Positions 1 to 6,209 of a stretch of 10,648 bases of DNA are shown here, one piece after another. The notes beneath the pieces were generated by a model. That model had not been told where the DNA came from, made no database searches, and saw only the letters and a program-made list of their open reading frames with translations. Each line of letters starts with the position of its first letter. Position 1 is the stretch's first letter. The DNA lies in contig CAZAQY010000289.1 in assembly GCA_964486845.1 (NCBI GenBank), positions 1 to 10,648 on the forward strand, given 5' to 3'. The position numbers and the translations under genes are program-made. Source of the DNA: Anammoximicrobium sp964486845 (GTDB taxonomy: Bacteria > Planctomycetota > Planctomycetia > Pirellulales > Pirellulaceae).

Positions 1-347
1 CGCGGGTACATCATGCACAACCATTTGTCGTGGCGCGACAGGTCCTCGGCCTCGGCCCCTACGACCTTGCCCAGCCAGTTCCGCATCTCCGGACTGTTGA
101 CCGCATCATTGTAGACCCAATTCTCGTTTCCCGTGTTGTATGGCGGGTCGATGTAGATGCACTTGACGCGGCCCGCGTAGTACGGCAGCAGGGCCTTCAG
201 GGCTACCAGGTTGTCGCCCTGGACGAGGAGGTTTCCGCTGCCGGCGTCACCTACCGACAAGGACGGGTCGCACTTCAACAAGTGGAACGGCACCTCCCGG
301 TGATGGTTGACGACGGCCTTTTTTCCAATCCAGTCAAGCGTTGGCAT
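1..347 (-). CDS. Type III-like (Mod) site-specific DNA methyltransferase, N-terminal part, cut by window edge
   Basis: Only the first 115 codons are present; the rest lies beyond the left edge. The protein begins MPTLDWIGKKAVVNHH and carries the beta-class amino-methyltransferase catalytic motif DPPYNTG at residues 67-73, preceded by the block GNLLVQGDNLVALKALLPYY (39-57). Family knowledge: such enzymes methylate the exocyclic amino group of adenine or cytosine, with the SAM-binding motif C-terminal to DPPY, and in type III systems pair with a Res helicase-nuclease. The ATG at 347 is preferred because GGTGGAAAG precedes it by about 9 bases. An in-frame ATG at 380 lacks a ribosome site, and the frame stays open up to a stop near 655, with a low-complexity Arg-rich translation unlikely to be coding. 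Whether a res gene follows cannot be seen. The family call is secure; the restriction role is inference. Confidence 0.92.
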   Translation of the reverse strand, partial: MPTLDWIGKKAVVNHHREVPFHLLKCDPSLSVGDAGSGNLLVQGDNLVALKALLPYYAGRVKCIYIDPPYNTGNENWVYNDAVNSPEMRNWLGKVVGAEAEDLSRHDKWLCMMYP

Positions 348-623
348 CTCGAATGTCTTTCCACCGCGCAGGCGCCCCATCCCGCGGTCAACGTACGTTC
401 CACGTAGCGCCGACAACGACGAGAGGCGGGGTGCGCATATTCGATACTCCAATAAACGTAACGACCGAAACGGTTTGCGGCAACCACGGGGGCTGGCCCG
501 CCGCTTGCCCTGGACGCGCCTCCAAGGGCCGCGATAGGCGGCGGGCCTCGTATCAGATCTTGGCACGATGGTCAGATGTGCTTTCGCCTGCCATTCTTGC
601 CCACGGCGAACTCTGTCACCTCG

Positions 624-629
624 TATAAT
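624..629 (+). promoter_or_regulatory. Possible -10 box for the small plus-strand gene
   Basis: A perfect TATAAT lies about 29 bases upstream of the ATG at 658. No convincing -35 hexamer sits at 16-18 bases, so this is a weak candidate. The 277 bases between the methyltransferase start and 658 hold no gene I can support. Confidence 0.3.
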
Positions 630-657
630 AGAACAACTGACGCGAACGGGCTACGGA

Positions 658-957
658 ATGCTGCTGTGCTACACGCTGCAGCAGATTGAGCAGTTCCGCA
701 GTTTGGGGGAGGAGTTTGTCATGCAGCACGCGGACACGGAATACATGGGCGAGTTGGAAGAGGAACTGCAGACGGCGGTACTGGAGGCGATTCCCGTCGA
801 AAGGCGCTTGCGGGGGCTGTCGCCGAAGGATGTGCTTGGGCGTTTTTCGCCCAGGGAAGTCCTTCGGCGATTCACGCCCGAGGAGCTTGCGGGTGGGTTG
901 AGCGATGAGCAGGCCGAGCGGCTTCGAGAACTGCTCGGACAGAAGAAGGGGAAGTGA
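658..957 (+). CDS. Small hypothetical protein with four 9-residue tandem repeats
   Basis: The 99-residue frame starts at ATG 658, is acidic and helix-prone in its first half (residues 10-45, rich in Glu), and ends in a basic tail QKKGK. Residues 51-86 form four units of exactly nine residues: LRGLSPKDV, LGRFSPREV, LRRFTPEEL, AGGLSDEQA. Similar L-x-G-L-S-P-E-E ladders occur, from memory, at the C-termini of planctomycete proteins including putative Rpn-type nucleases, so this may be the detached tail of a longer gene. The start is uncertain. An upstream in-frame ATG at 568 adds 30 residues across the putative promoter and is unlikely. An internal ATG at 721 has a very strong ribosome site (GGGGGAGGAG six bases before it) and would give 78 residues. 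It is convergent with gspK, 144 bases away. Function unknown. Confidence 0.6.
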   Translation: MLLCYTLQQIEQFRSLGEEFVMQHADTEYMGELEEELQTAVLEAIPVERRLRGLSPKDVLGRFSPREVLRRFTPEELAGGLSDEQAERLRELLGQKKGK

Positions 958-1101
958 CGGTCGGCCAACGATCGAAGCTACCGTCAGCTGGCTAACATCG
1001 CCATCATGACCGCAGATGGTCTGCGAGAACCGCAAACGCACTGCGGCCGATTTCGCACTCATCAAAGACCGCCTGGTCGCGTCTCGGAGATCCGCGCCGA
1101 G

Positions 1102-2901
1102 CTAATCCAGGGCAGCTGGAAGAGACGATTCGTCCGAGACGCCGCCTCCCAGCAGCGTGATGTTCTTCCAGTACACCTGGCGCGGAGGCGATACGGTGCC
1201 GTCGACGACGACTTCGGCGCGAGCCGTGCGTCCGGTGTCGCTTCGGCGGGCCACGAGTTGCGCGCGGAACACGTCGCCACCGCCGGTCACGTAGGGCCAG
1301 AGAGCTTTCATGGCGGCCCGATCCACCAGGTTCTCGGTCAACAGCCACAGCGCATTCCGGTTGGCAAGATCAGAGGCGTCCGCGACCGTCTCCCGCAACG
1401 ACAGAATCCGATCGACCACGGCCGCGTCGAGACCGGGCACGCCCAGCAGTACGCAACGTGGCGCCTCGTTGATGTTCACTCGCCCATAGAGCACGGGCTG
1501 ATCCGTCGTCGTGGTCAGATCGACCAGACGCGGCAACGCTTCGGGGACCGCCCGGGCATTGTCATCCAACGGACAGAACAGGACGGTCTGTGGCTCATCC
1601 TCTGGGAAATCCAGCTCGTCCTGGACGGCATCCAACTCGTCCTCCGAGGCATCCGGCTCGATCTTTGCAGCACTCGATTTGGCCGGCAAGGCGACCGCAG
1701 CGCCGATCAGATCCAGGACACACTCGATGTCGTACTTGGCCGGCAGCGACAGGTCCACCTGCGTATCGTCCTTGCGATTCGGCAATTTTCGCGGCATCCG
1801 GCCGCGCTCCTTGGCGGCACGCGCCCACGGGTCTTTCTTCGCCGGCCTTTCGGCTAGGGCCTCGTCCGCCGGCCCGAACTGCCGATAGGCGACCACGAAA
1901 TCGGCCCACGGCTGTTCCACGGCTTCCGTCAATTGTGCGTGCAACTTCGACAGGTCCCGTTCATTGAGGTTGATCCGCGGTTTCCCGTCCGCGGTCGTGT
2001 TCCGTTCTGCGCTGTACACGGTGAGCAGACGGCCCCAAGGCAGATCGGTCTGGCGGCCCGCGGCCAAGCCGTTTGAAACCGTTTGGGACGCGCCGGAGTC
2101 GAAGGGGAGATCGAAGTCGGCGTCTGCGCCGAGAAGGCTCTGGCGGCCTACGTCGCGGATCAGTAACAGTTCCTCCAGCAACGCGGGCACGCCGTTGCGC
2201 GGTTCGTAGGGCAGTCCCTGACCGGCGTAGTACTCCGTCTCGGCGCCGCCGGGACGCGGGTCGCCGTCGACGTCGATCCAGTCCAGGATGGCGGCGGCGG
2301 TCGATTCGGTCATGCCCGGCAACTGCAGCAGGGCGGCGGCCGCGCTGTCCGGCACTTGCCGTTCCCACTCGGCCAGCACTCCCAGGTGCAGCCGCGCGGA
2401 CTCGTTTTCCAGCCCGAACCGCGCCCTTTCCCCCGCCCGGCCGTCCGTGTTCGGCGCAACGATGCTCACCTGCAACGCGCTTTCCGAACCGCCATCCGGG
2501 GCCATGTCGAGATTGCCGAACGTCGCCGCGTTGTCTTGCGTGCCGCCGGATTCCTGCCGCAACTGGGCCGACTGGCCGCAGAACGCCTTGAGCAGTTCCA
2601 CTCCGCTGGCCAGCGCTTCGTCCAACTGCAACTGGTCGCCCTGCCGATGCACGGCCTTGTTCTCCAGCGACAAGCTGACCACGAAACTCAGCCCGGCCAG
2701 CGAGATCATCACGATGACGATCATGACGACGAACACGATGAAACCGCGACGCCGTAGCATGGCTCTCCTGAGCCGTGCTGTTGGCCGCGCATGTCCACCG
2801 AGATTTGCACGGCTCAGGAGTGCCATGCTACGGGGATCTGTACGGCTCTGGAGAGCCATGCTACGGGGTTGAATTTCGCGTTGGGTCGAAGCGGTGTTCA
2901 T
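1102..2901 (-). CDS. gspK: Type II secretion minor pseudopilin GspK
   Basis: GspK is the large minor pseudopilin thought to cap the tip of the periplasmic pseudopilus with GspI and GspJ. The prepilin site is RRRG/FIVFV with cleavage after Gly53 and a membrane helix at about 54-78. As is usual for GspK, the Glu at +5 is absent (Val here). The T2SSK signature DWIDVDGDPRPGGAETEYY lies at 207-225, and a second helix-hairpin-helix (INEAPRCVLLGVPG) at about 477-490. At 599 residues it is much longer than the roughly 320 of proteobacterial GspK. The extra length lies around 340-450 (charged, disordered-looking) and in the C-terminal part. The ATG at 2901 overlaps the gspJ stop as ATGA and has AGGACGGGA upstream; a TTG at 2922 is less likely. 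The 53-residue leader is largely encoded by palindromic repeats (listed separately). It is the last gene of the cluster seen here. Confidence 0.95.
   Translation of the reverse strand: MNTASTQREIQPRSMALQSRTDPRSMALLSRANLGGHARPTARLRRAMLRRRGFIVFVVMIVIVMISLAGLSFVVSLSLENKAVHRQGDQLQLDEALASGVELLKAFCGQSAQLRQESGGTQDNAATFGNLDMAPDGGSESALQVSIVAPNTDGRAGERARFGLENESARLHLGVLAEWERQVPDSAAAALLQLPGMTESTAAAILDWIDVDGDPRPGGAETEYYAGQGLPYEPRNGVPALLEELLLIRDVGRQSLLGADADFDLPFDSGASQTVSNGLAAGRQTDLPWGRLLTVYSAERNTTADGKPRINLNERDLSKLHAQLTEAVEQPWADFVVAYRQFGPADEALAERPAKKDPWARAAKERGRMPRKLPNRKDDTQVDLSLPAKYDIECVLDLIGAAVALPAKSSAAKIEPDASEDELDAVQDELDFPEDEPQTVLFCPLDDNARAVPEALPRLVDLTTTTDQPVLYGRVNINEAPRCVLLGVPGLDAAVVDRILSLRETVADASDLANRNALWLLTENLVDRAAMKALWPYVTGGGDVFRAQLVARRSDTGRTARAEVVVDGTVSPPRQVYWKNITLLGGGVSDESSLPAALD
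2752..2778 (+). repeat. Palindromic repeat, copy A (inside gspK leader)
   Basis: This 27-base element begins CCGTAGCATGGCTCTCCTGA and ends GCCGTGC. It has an internal dyad GGCTC/GAGCC. It is inverted relative to copies B and C, differs from B at one position and from C at two, and is read on minus as ARLRRAMLRR immediately before the GspK prepilin cleavage site. Confidence 0.9.
2807..2833 (-). repeat. Palindromic repeat, copy B (inside gspK leader)
   Basis: This 27-base copy is in opposite orientation to copy A, 28 bases away, so A and B together form a near-perfect long inverted repeat able to fold as a 27-bp stem. On the gspK strand it is read PRSMALLSRA. Confidence 0.9.
2840..2866 (-). 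repeat. Palindromic repeat, copy C (inside gspK leader)
   Basis: This copy has the same orientation as B, with a 33-base period and a 6-base spacer. It is read PRSMALQSRT on the gspK strand, so B and C give a tandem peptide repeat. Its core GGCTCT-CC-AGAGCC is a perfect 6-bp dyad. Confidence 0.9.
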
Positions 2902-4019
2902 CGCGATCCCGTCCTGATCCAATCTTCGGGCAGCGGAGCGGGCTCGGCCGGTCGCGCGCGGCGAGTCGGGGCGCTGCGTCGCACCGGGGGGCGAACGAGC
3001 CGCTGTGTGTCCGGTTCCGGTTCGATCGCCGGCGGCCGATAGTTGGGCGAGCCGGGCAGGTCGACGATCAACTGGTAGGTGACGCCGGCGACCGGCGAGC
3101 CTGCCGGCTCCAGGCCGGGTTCGGCGGCGGACAAACCACCGTCCCTTGCGTCCGCGGCGTCGAAGGCCGGCTCGTCCGGGCCGCGGATCTCGGCCCCCGC
3201 CCGGCGACCGGCGGCCGGGAGGGTCGAGTCGGCCAGTTGCAATTGAATCTCGACCGCCGCCGGCAACGATTTGCGGTCCAGGCTGTTCCAGGAATCCACC
3301 CAGCCGCGGCCGTCGAAATAACGAAATCGCAGGGAGACGACTTCCGGAACTTCGAGGCGGGTGTCGTCGACGGCCGATTTCGGATCGACGTCACGATCCG
3401 CCTGGCCGGCAGGTGAATCGGTGCCGGCATCGGCCAGACCAAGCGATCCGTCTGCTTCACTGCCTGAGATGCCAGCGTCTTCGAGCGGCGTTTCGAAATC
3501 CAGCTCAGTCCGCACCAAACCCTGCTGGTCCAGCTTCGACAACTCGTCGCCGGCACTCGGTTCGAAGAACGCATAGTGTACGGTGCGCAGTTCCGGCACG
3601 CGCGCTGCCGGCGCCTCGTCCGACCTTCGACCTGTCCGCCCCACCGGGACGAGGTTCGCCTGTTGGGGAGTGATCTGCAGCACGTCAAAGCGCAACTCGC
3701 GGGACGAGCCGTAAAGCCCGAACCGGCGGCGCTGCCCCGTGCCGGACGCCTCGCGAGCGGTCCCCGGCAGCGGGTCCTGGATCGCACTGCGCAGGTCCTC
3801 GGCCATTTGCTCCAGCAGGGCGCGGCACAGTTGCGCCCGTTCGACCTGCTGCTGGCCCTTGTCGAACAGTTCGCCAAAGGTGCTCATCAACATCCACAAG
3901 GCTGCCAGCAGCACGCTGCACAGCGCAGTTGCCAGCAGCATCTCGACCAGCGTGAACCCCCGGTCGCGACGCCCTCGGACGCGGCGCAGATGCAGCTTGT
4001 GGCTCACGAGATGTTCCAT
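2898..4019 (-). CDS. gspJ: Type II secretion minor pseudopilin GspJ
   Basis: GspJ forms the pseudopilus tip complex with GspI and GspK. A basic 21-residue leader ends RDRG/FTLVE: Gly at -1, Phe at +1 and Glu26 at +5, a textbook type IV prepilin site, followed by a hydrophobic helix to about residue 47. The GspJ-type stretch FRYFDGRGWVDSWNS lies at 232-246, followed by LPAAVEIQLQL. At 373 residues it is longer than the roughly 200 usual for proteobacterial members. The excess is an acidic Gly/Ala/Asp-rich insert at about 175-222, a second insert near 268-308, and a Pro/Arg-rich tail from about 328. The ATG at 4019 is three bases after the gspI stop with AGGATCGTGA upstream, and the stop overlaps the gspK ATG, so translational coupling on both sides is likely. 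Confidence 0.94.
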   Translation of the reverse strand: MEHLVSHKLHLRRVRGRRDRGFTLVEMLLATALCSVLLAALWMLMSTFGELFDKGQQQVERAQLCRALLEQMAEDLRSAIQDPLPGTAREASGTGQRRRFGLYGSSRELRFDVLQITPQQANLVPVGRTGRRSDEAPAARVPELRTVHYAFFEPSAGDELSKLDQQGLVRTELDFETPLEDAGISGSEADGSLGLADAGTDSPAGQADRDVDPKSAVDDTRLEVPEVVSLRFRYFDGRGWVDSWNSLDRKSLPAAVEIQLQLADSTLPAAGRRAGAEIRGPDEPAFDAADARDGGLSAAEPGLEPAGSPVAGVTYQLIVDLPGSPNYRPPAIEPEPDTQRLVRPPVRRSAPTRRARPAEPAPLPEDWIRTGSR

Positions 4020-4022
4020 CGC

Positions 4023-4511
4023 TCACGATCCTTCGGCGGCGGCCAGGCTGCGGTCGGACGCATGGACCCAGCGGGTCAAAGAAAACGACTTGCCCCCGCC
4101 GCCCGTCGGCGATTCCAGCTCCTCCGCCGGGATGCGGGCGACGGTCACCGTGACGGACGACAGGCCGAGGCGTCCTAGCGGCTCGACCTCGACTTTGCAG
4201 CACCAGCCGGGCAAGTCGGGCATGTCGCCGGCCGGCTGCGATTCCAGCGGAGCGGCTCCAGCCAGGATCTCGTTCAGTCGGCTGCGCGCCAGCAGTTGGG
4301 CGGCCGTCAGTTGCTCGGCATCGCGAGCGTGGCGGCGTCCGACCGAAGCCAGTTCTCCCAGAACGATCAAACAGGCCAGCAGGATGCCGGTGGCCAACAT
4401 CACTTCCAGCAGCGAAAACGCGGCGCGATGCCGAGCGTGCCCGGAACCCCGGCTTCTGCGGGCAAGCCGGGCTTCCTGTCCATCGTCGCTTGGTGATCGC
4501 CCAACGGTCAT
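4023..4511 (-). CDS. gspI: Type II secretion minor pseudopilin GspI
   Basis: This 162-residue minor pseudopilin has an N-terminal cleavage segment HRAA/FSLLEVMLATGILLA: Phe32 at +1 and Glu36 at +5, with Ala rather than Gly at -1. The leader is 31 residues, basic and longer than the usual 6-10. A membrane helix spans about 34-54. The short globular domain contains the vicinal cysteines Cys104-Cys105 in GWCCKVEVEPLG, followed by a strand-like SSVTVTVARI. Family role: GspI nucleates the tip complex by contacting GspJ and GspK. The ATG at 4511 overlaps the gspH stop as ATGA, which fixes the start and implies coupling. The position between gspH and gspJ is canonical and supports the call more than sequence conservation beyond the N-terminus does. 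Confidence 0.92.
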   Translation of the reverse strand: MTVGRSPSDDGQEARLARRSRGSGHARHRAAFSLLEVMLATGILLACLIVLGELASVGRRHARDAEQLTAAQLLARSRLNEILAGAAPLESQPAGDMPDLPGWCCKVEVEPLGRLGLSSVTVTVARIPAEELESPTGGGGKSFSLTRWVHASDRSLAAAEGS

Positions 4512-5260
4512 AACGCAACCTCCGGCAGGGGCTGGGGCGCGGCCGCCTCCGGCGCCGGCAGACTTTCGACCTGGGAAATCTGCACCGTGCCCGTCAACCC
4601 GCGCACGTCGAGTTCGATGCGATACGTGTCGTTGATCAGCGCGATCCGCGCATTTCGGGTCCGGCCGTTGGCGTAAAAGACCAGCGGGGCGGTCCAGGTG
4701 CCGCGATCCGGCTGCTCGCCGGCGGCTGCCGGCGGTGCGGCTTGCCGGTCCGTCGACGGATCAACGAACCGCACGCCACGAGGCAGCGATTGCGGCTCCG
4801 TCGACGCGTCCCCCGCCGTGCTGCCGGCGTCGAACTGGTCGGGCTCCGCAACGCCCAACTCCTCACTTGCCCGGTGCAAAGGCGCGGACAGTTCCTGCCC
4901 TCGCCGAACCTCGTATTGTCCGCCTTCGGGCTGGTAACGGAACACAACCGGCCTTCCCGAATCGATTGCGGCCAATCGCGCTTCCAGCAACGTCACTCGC
5001 AGTTGCCGAGCAGCGGTCCGCAACTCGCTCTTGGCGGACAGTTTCCGCAGCGATGGGAGACTGAGCGTCAGGACCACGGCCAGCAAGGCGACGACGATCA
5101 GCAATTCCATCAGGGTAAACGCGGCCGCCGCAGGGAACCGGCGCGGGGCCGGCGAGTTCCGGCCGCTGGCACGTCTCGCGAGGGTAAAGCGGAAGCGGGC
5201 CACCCGAACACCATCGTCAAGTGAAAGTCGGAGTACGCTCTGCGGCAAGTCACGTAGCAA
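4508..5260 (-). CDS. gspH: Type II secretion minor pseudopilin GspH (start codon uncertain)
   Basis: The prepilin segment AAAA/FTLMELLIVVALLAVVLTL lies at 44-66 with Phe48 at +1 and Glu52 at +5; Ala is at -1 instead of Gly. A GspH-like region follows: SELRTAARQLRVTLLEARLAAIDSG (75-99) and, near the C-terminus, the strands APLVFYANGRTRNARIAL. The tail is Ala/Pro-rich. With the TTG at 5260 the protein has 250 residues and an unusually long 47-residue leader. There is no in-frame ATG upstream of the cleavage site; an in-frame GTG at 5203 would shorten the leader to 28 residues. The only well-placed ribosome site (GGAGGAG near 5285) serves an ATG at 5273 that is out of frame. The gene is separated from gspG by about 230 bases and overlaps gspI by four. 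The frame and family are secure, the start is not. Confidence 0.9.
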   Translation of the reverse strand: MLRDLPQSVLRLSLDDGVRVARFRFTLARRASGRNSPAPRRFPAAAAFTLMELLIVVALLAVVLTLSLPSLRKLSAKSELRTAARQLRVTLLEARLAAIDSGRPVVFRYQPEGGQYEVRRGQELSAPLHRASEELGVAEPDQFDAGSTAGDASTEPQSLPRGVRFVDPSTDRQAAPPAAAGEQPDRGTWTAPLVFYANGRTRNARIALINDTYRIELDVRGLTGTVQISQVESLPAPEAAAPQPLPEVAL

Positions 5261-5273
5261 CGCGGTCCACCAT

Positions 5274-5494
5274 AACTTCCCGCTCCTCCAGAAAAAAGCC
5301 CGCGCAGCCGACAGAAAAATGGGGTCACAGAAAGATGAGGAACGGAGAGCGTCAGGAAAACTAGTGTCAACCTGCGCTTCGACCTGGCTTAGCCTTTCAT
5401 TTTTCTGTCACTCCATCTTTCTGTCAGCTCTCCTTATTTCTCTTGTAGCTATTCCATAGGTGTGAGATTCGGGAAGTTACTTCGGCCATCGTTG
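5274..5494. other. gspG-gspH intergenic gap
   Basis: This is the longest gap inside the cluster. It holds the imperfect inverted repeat described separately and, just before gspH on minus, a strong ribosome site GGAGGAG. No open frame in it looks coding on either strand, and no clear GC-rich hairpin followed by a T run is present. Confidence 0.6.
5311..5424. repeat. Imperfect inverted repeat built from ACAGAAARATG units
   Basis: The left arm 5311-5337 and right arm 5398-5424 are 27 bases each, complementary except for four positions, with a 60-base loop. Each arm contains two copies of the 11-base unit ACAGAAARATG (R = A or G) spaced exactly 16 bases apart, so there are four units, two per strand. 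It lies wholly in the gspG-gspH gap. Short elements of this type are, from memory, common between genes in planctomycetes; this was not checked. Confidence 0.85.
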
Positions 5495-6109
5495 CTAGGG
5501 CACCCTGCCGCCGCCGGGTGCGGGAGGTCCTGCGGGGCCGCCACCACTGGGAGCGGGGGGGCCGCTGGGCAGCTTGACATCGACGTCGATATCGAGGTTC
5601 TCTCTCGGTTGCCCCCCGGCTCCCGCTTCTCCGCCGCCCGCGACCGTCCAGCTACAGATGTCATCCTCCGTGTTGTCCTCGCCGTCCGGGCCAAAGGACC
5701 AGATGTCGGGCATGTCCGAGCTGCCCCGCTCCGGCGGGTATGCATATTGCCAGTCGCGATTCCACGGGTCCAGGCCGATCGTATCCTTATTCACGTAGGG
5801 CCCATTCCAGCCGGCGACCGACCCCGCCGACCCTTCCGCCCCAGTTCCCCCGTCGGCAGGCGCCGCCAGCAGGGCTTGCAGTCCTTGCTCCGTGGTGGGA
5901 AAGCACTTGGTGTCCATGTAATAGTTTTCCAAGGCCCCGCGAAACAACCCGATTTGGGTTTGCGCTGCCTGAATATCTGCCTTCTTGCGAGCGCCCATGA
6001 AGCGGGGCACGACCATCGCCACCAACATCACCAGGATGGCCAGCACGATCAACATTTCGGTCAAGGTGAACCCGGCACGGCGGGCCCGACGGCGGTGAAT
6101 GATCTTCAT
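5495..6109 (-). CDS. gspG: Type II secretion major pseudopilin GspG
   Basis: GspG polymerises into the periplasmic pseudopilus shaft. The 13-residue leader MKIIHRRRARRAG is cleaved before FTLTEMLIVLAILVMLVAMVVPRF: Phe14 at +1, Glu18 at +5. Typical GspG motifs follow: QGLQALL (75-81), LDPWNRDWQYAYP (113-125) and the calcium-loop-like FGPDGEDNTEDDICSW (139-154). Family members usually stop soon after this Trp (about 140-150 residues). Here a roughly 50-residue tail rich in Gly and Pro follows (155-204). The ATG at 6109 was chosen because GGAGG lies eight bases upstream and the leader then has normal length. An in-frame ATG at 6208, one base after the gspF stop, would add 33 residues. The gene is bounded by a 100-base gap with a hairpin upstream and a roughly 230-base gap downstream. 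Confidence 0.96.
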   Translation of the reverse strand: MKIIHRRRARRAGFTLTEMLIVLAILVMLVAMVVPRFMGARKKADIQAAQTQIGLFRGALENYYMDTKCFPTTEQGLQALLAAPADGGTGAEGSAGSVAGWNGPYVNKDTIGLDPWNRDWQYAYPPERGSSDMPDIWSFGPDGEDNTEDDICSWTVAGGGEAGAGGQPRENLDIDVDVKLPSGPPAPSGGGPAGPPAPGGGRVP

Positions 6110-6117
6110 CTCTTGGT
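6110..6117 (-). promoter_or_regulatory. Spacer between ribosome site and gspG start at 6109
   Basis: On minus the sequence reads GGAGG, eight spacer bases, then ATG at 6109. This is the best Shine-Dalgarno spacing in the cluster and decides the gspG start in favour of 6109 over 6208. The GGAGG itself occupies 6118-6122. Confidence 0.7.
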
Positions 6118-6165
6118 CCTCCATTTTCCTGCCTGCCCGCTCATGAATTTGGGGGCCTTCGAATT

Positions 6166-6186
6166 TCGGCTTCCGGAAGAAGCCGA
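6166..6186 (-). promoter_or_regulatory. Hairpin in the gspF-gspG gap
   Basis: The arms CGGCTTC (6167-6173) and GAAGCCG (6179-6185) form a perfect 7-bp stem, extended by one T-A pair, around a 5-base loop that reads TTCCG on the transcript strand. No T run follows, so it does not look like an intrinsic terminator. An mRNA processing or stability element ahead of the major pseudopilin gene is a reasonable inference. Confidence 0.55.
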
Positions 6187-6209
6187 GCTTCTTTCCCCGA
6201 GCGGCCATT

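Noticed and set aside
348..657. Open frame upstream of the methyltransferase start, as an N-terminal extension or fused domain
   Set aside because: Its translation is Arg/Pro-rich low complexity with no ribosome site, and family members begin at the MPTLDW segment.
1011..1025. Hairpin CGCAGA-TGG-TCTGCG as a terminator for gspK or the small gene
   Set aside because: The stem is only six pairs and no T run follows on either strand. It may help ends form, but the sequence does not support calling a terminator.
1006..1857. Plus-strand open frame opposite the 3' part of gspK
   Set aside because: Antisense shadow of gspK; no ribosome site and no domain.
2752..2866. CRISPR-like array
   Set aside because: Only three copies, one inverted, with spacers of 28 and 6 bases; the elements are palindromic and coding, and no cas gene is present.
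5274..5300. Rho-independent terminator at the T6 run before gspH
   Set aside because: The preceding GC-rich bases do not form a proper stem, so the T run alone is not enough.
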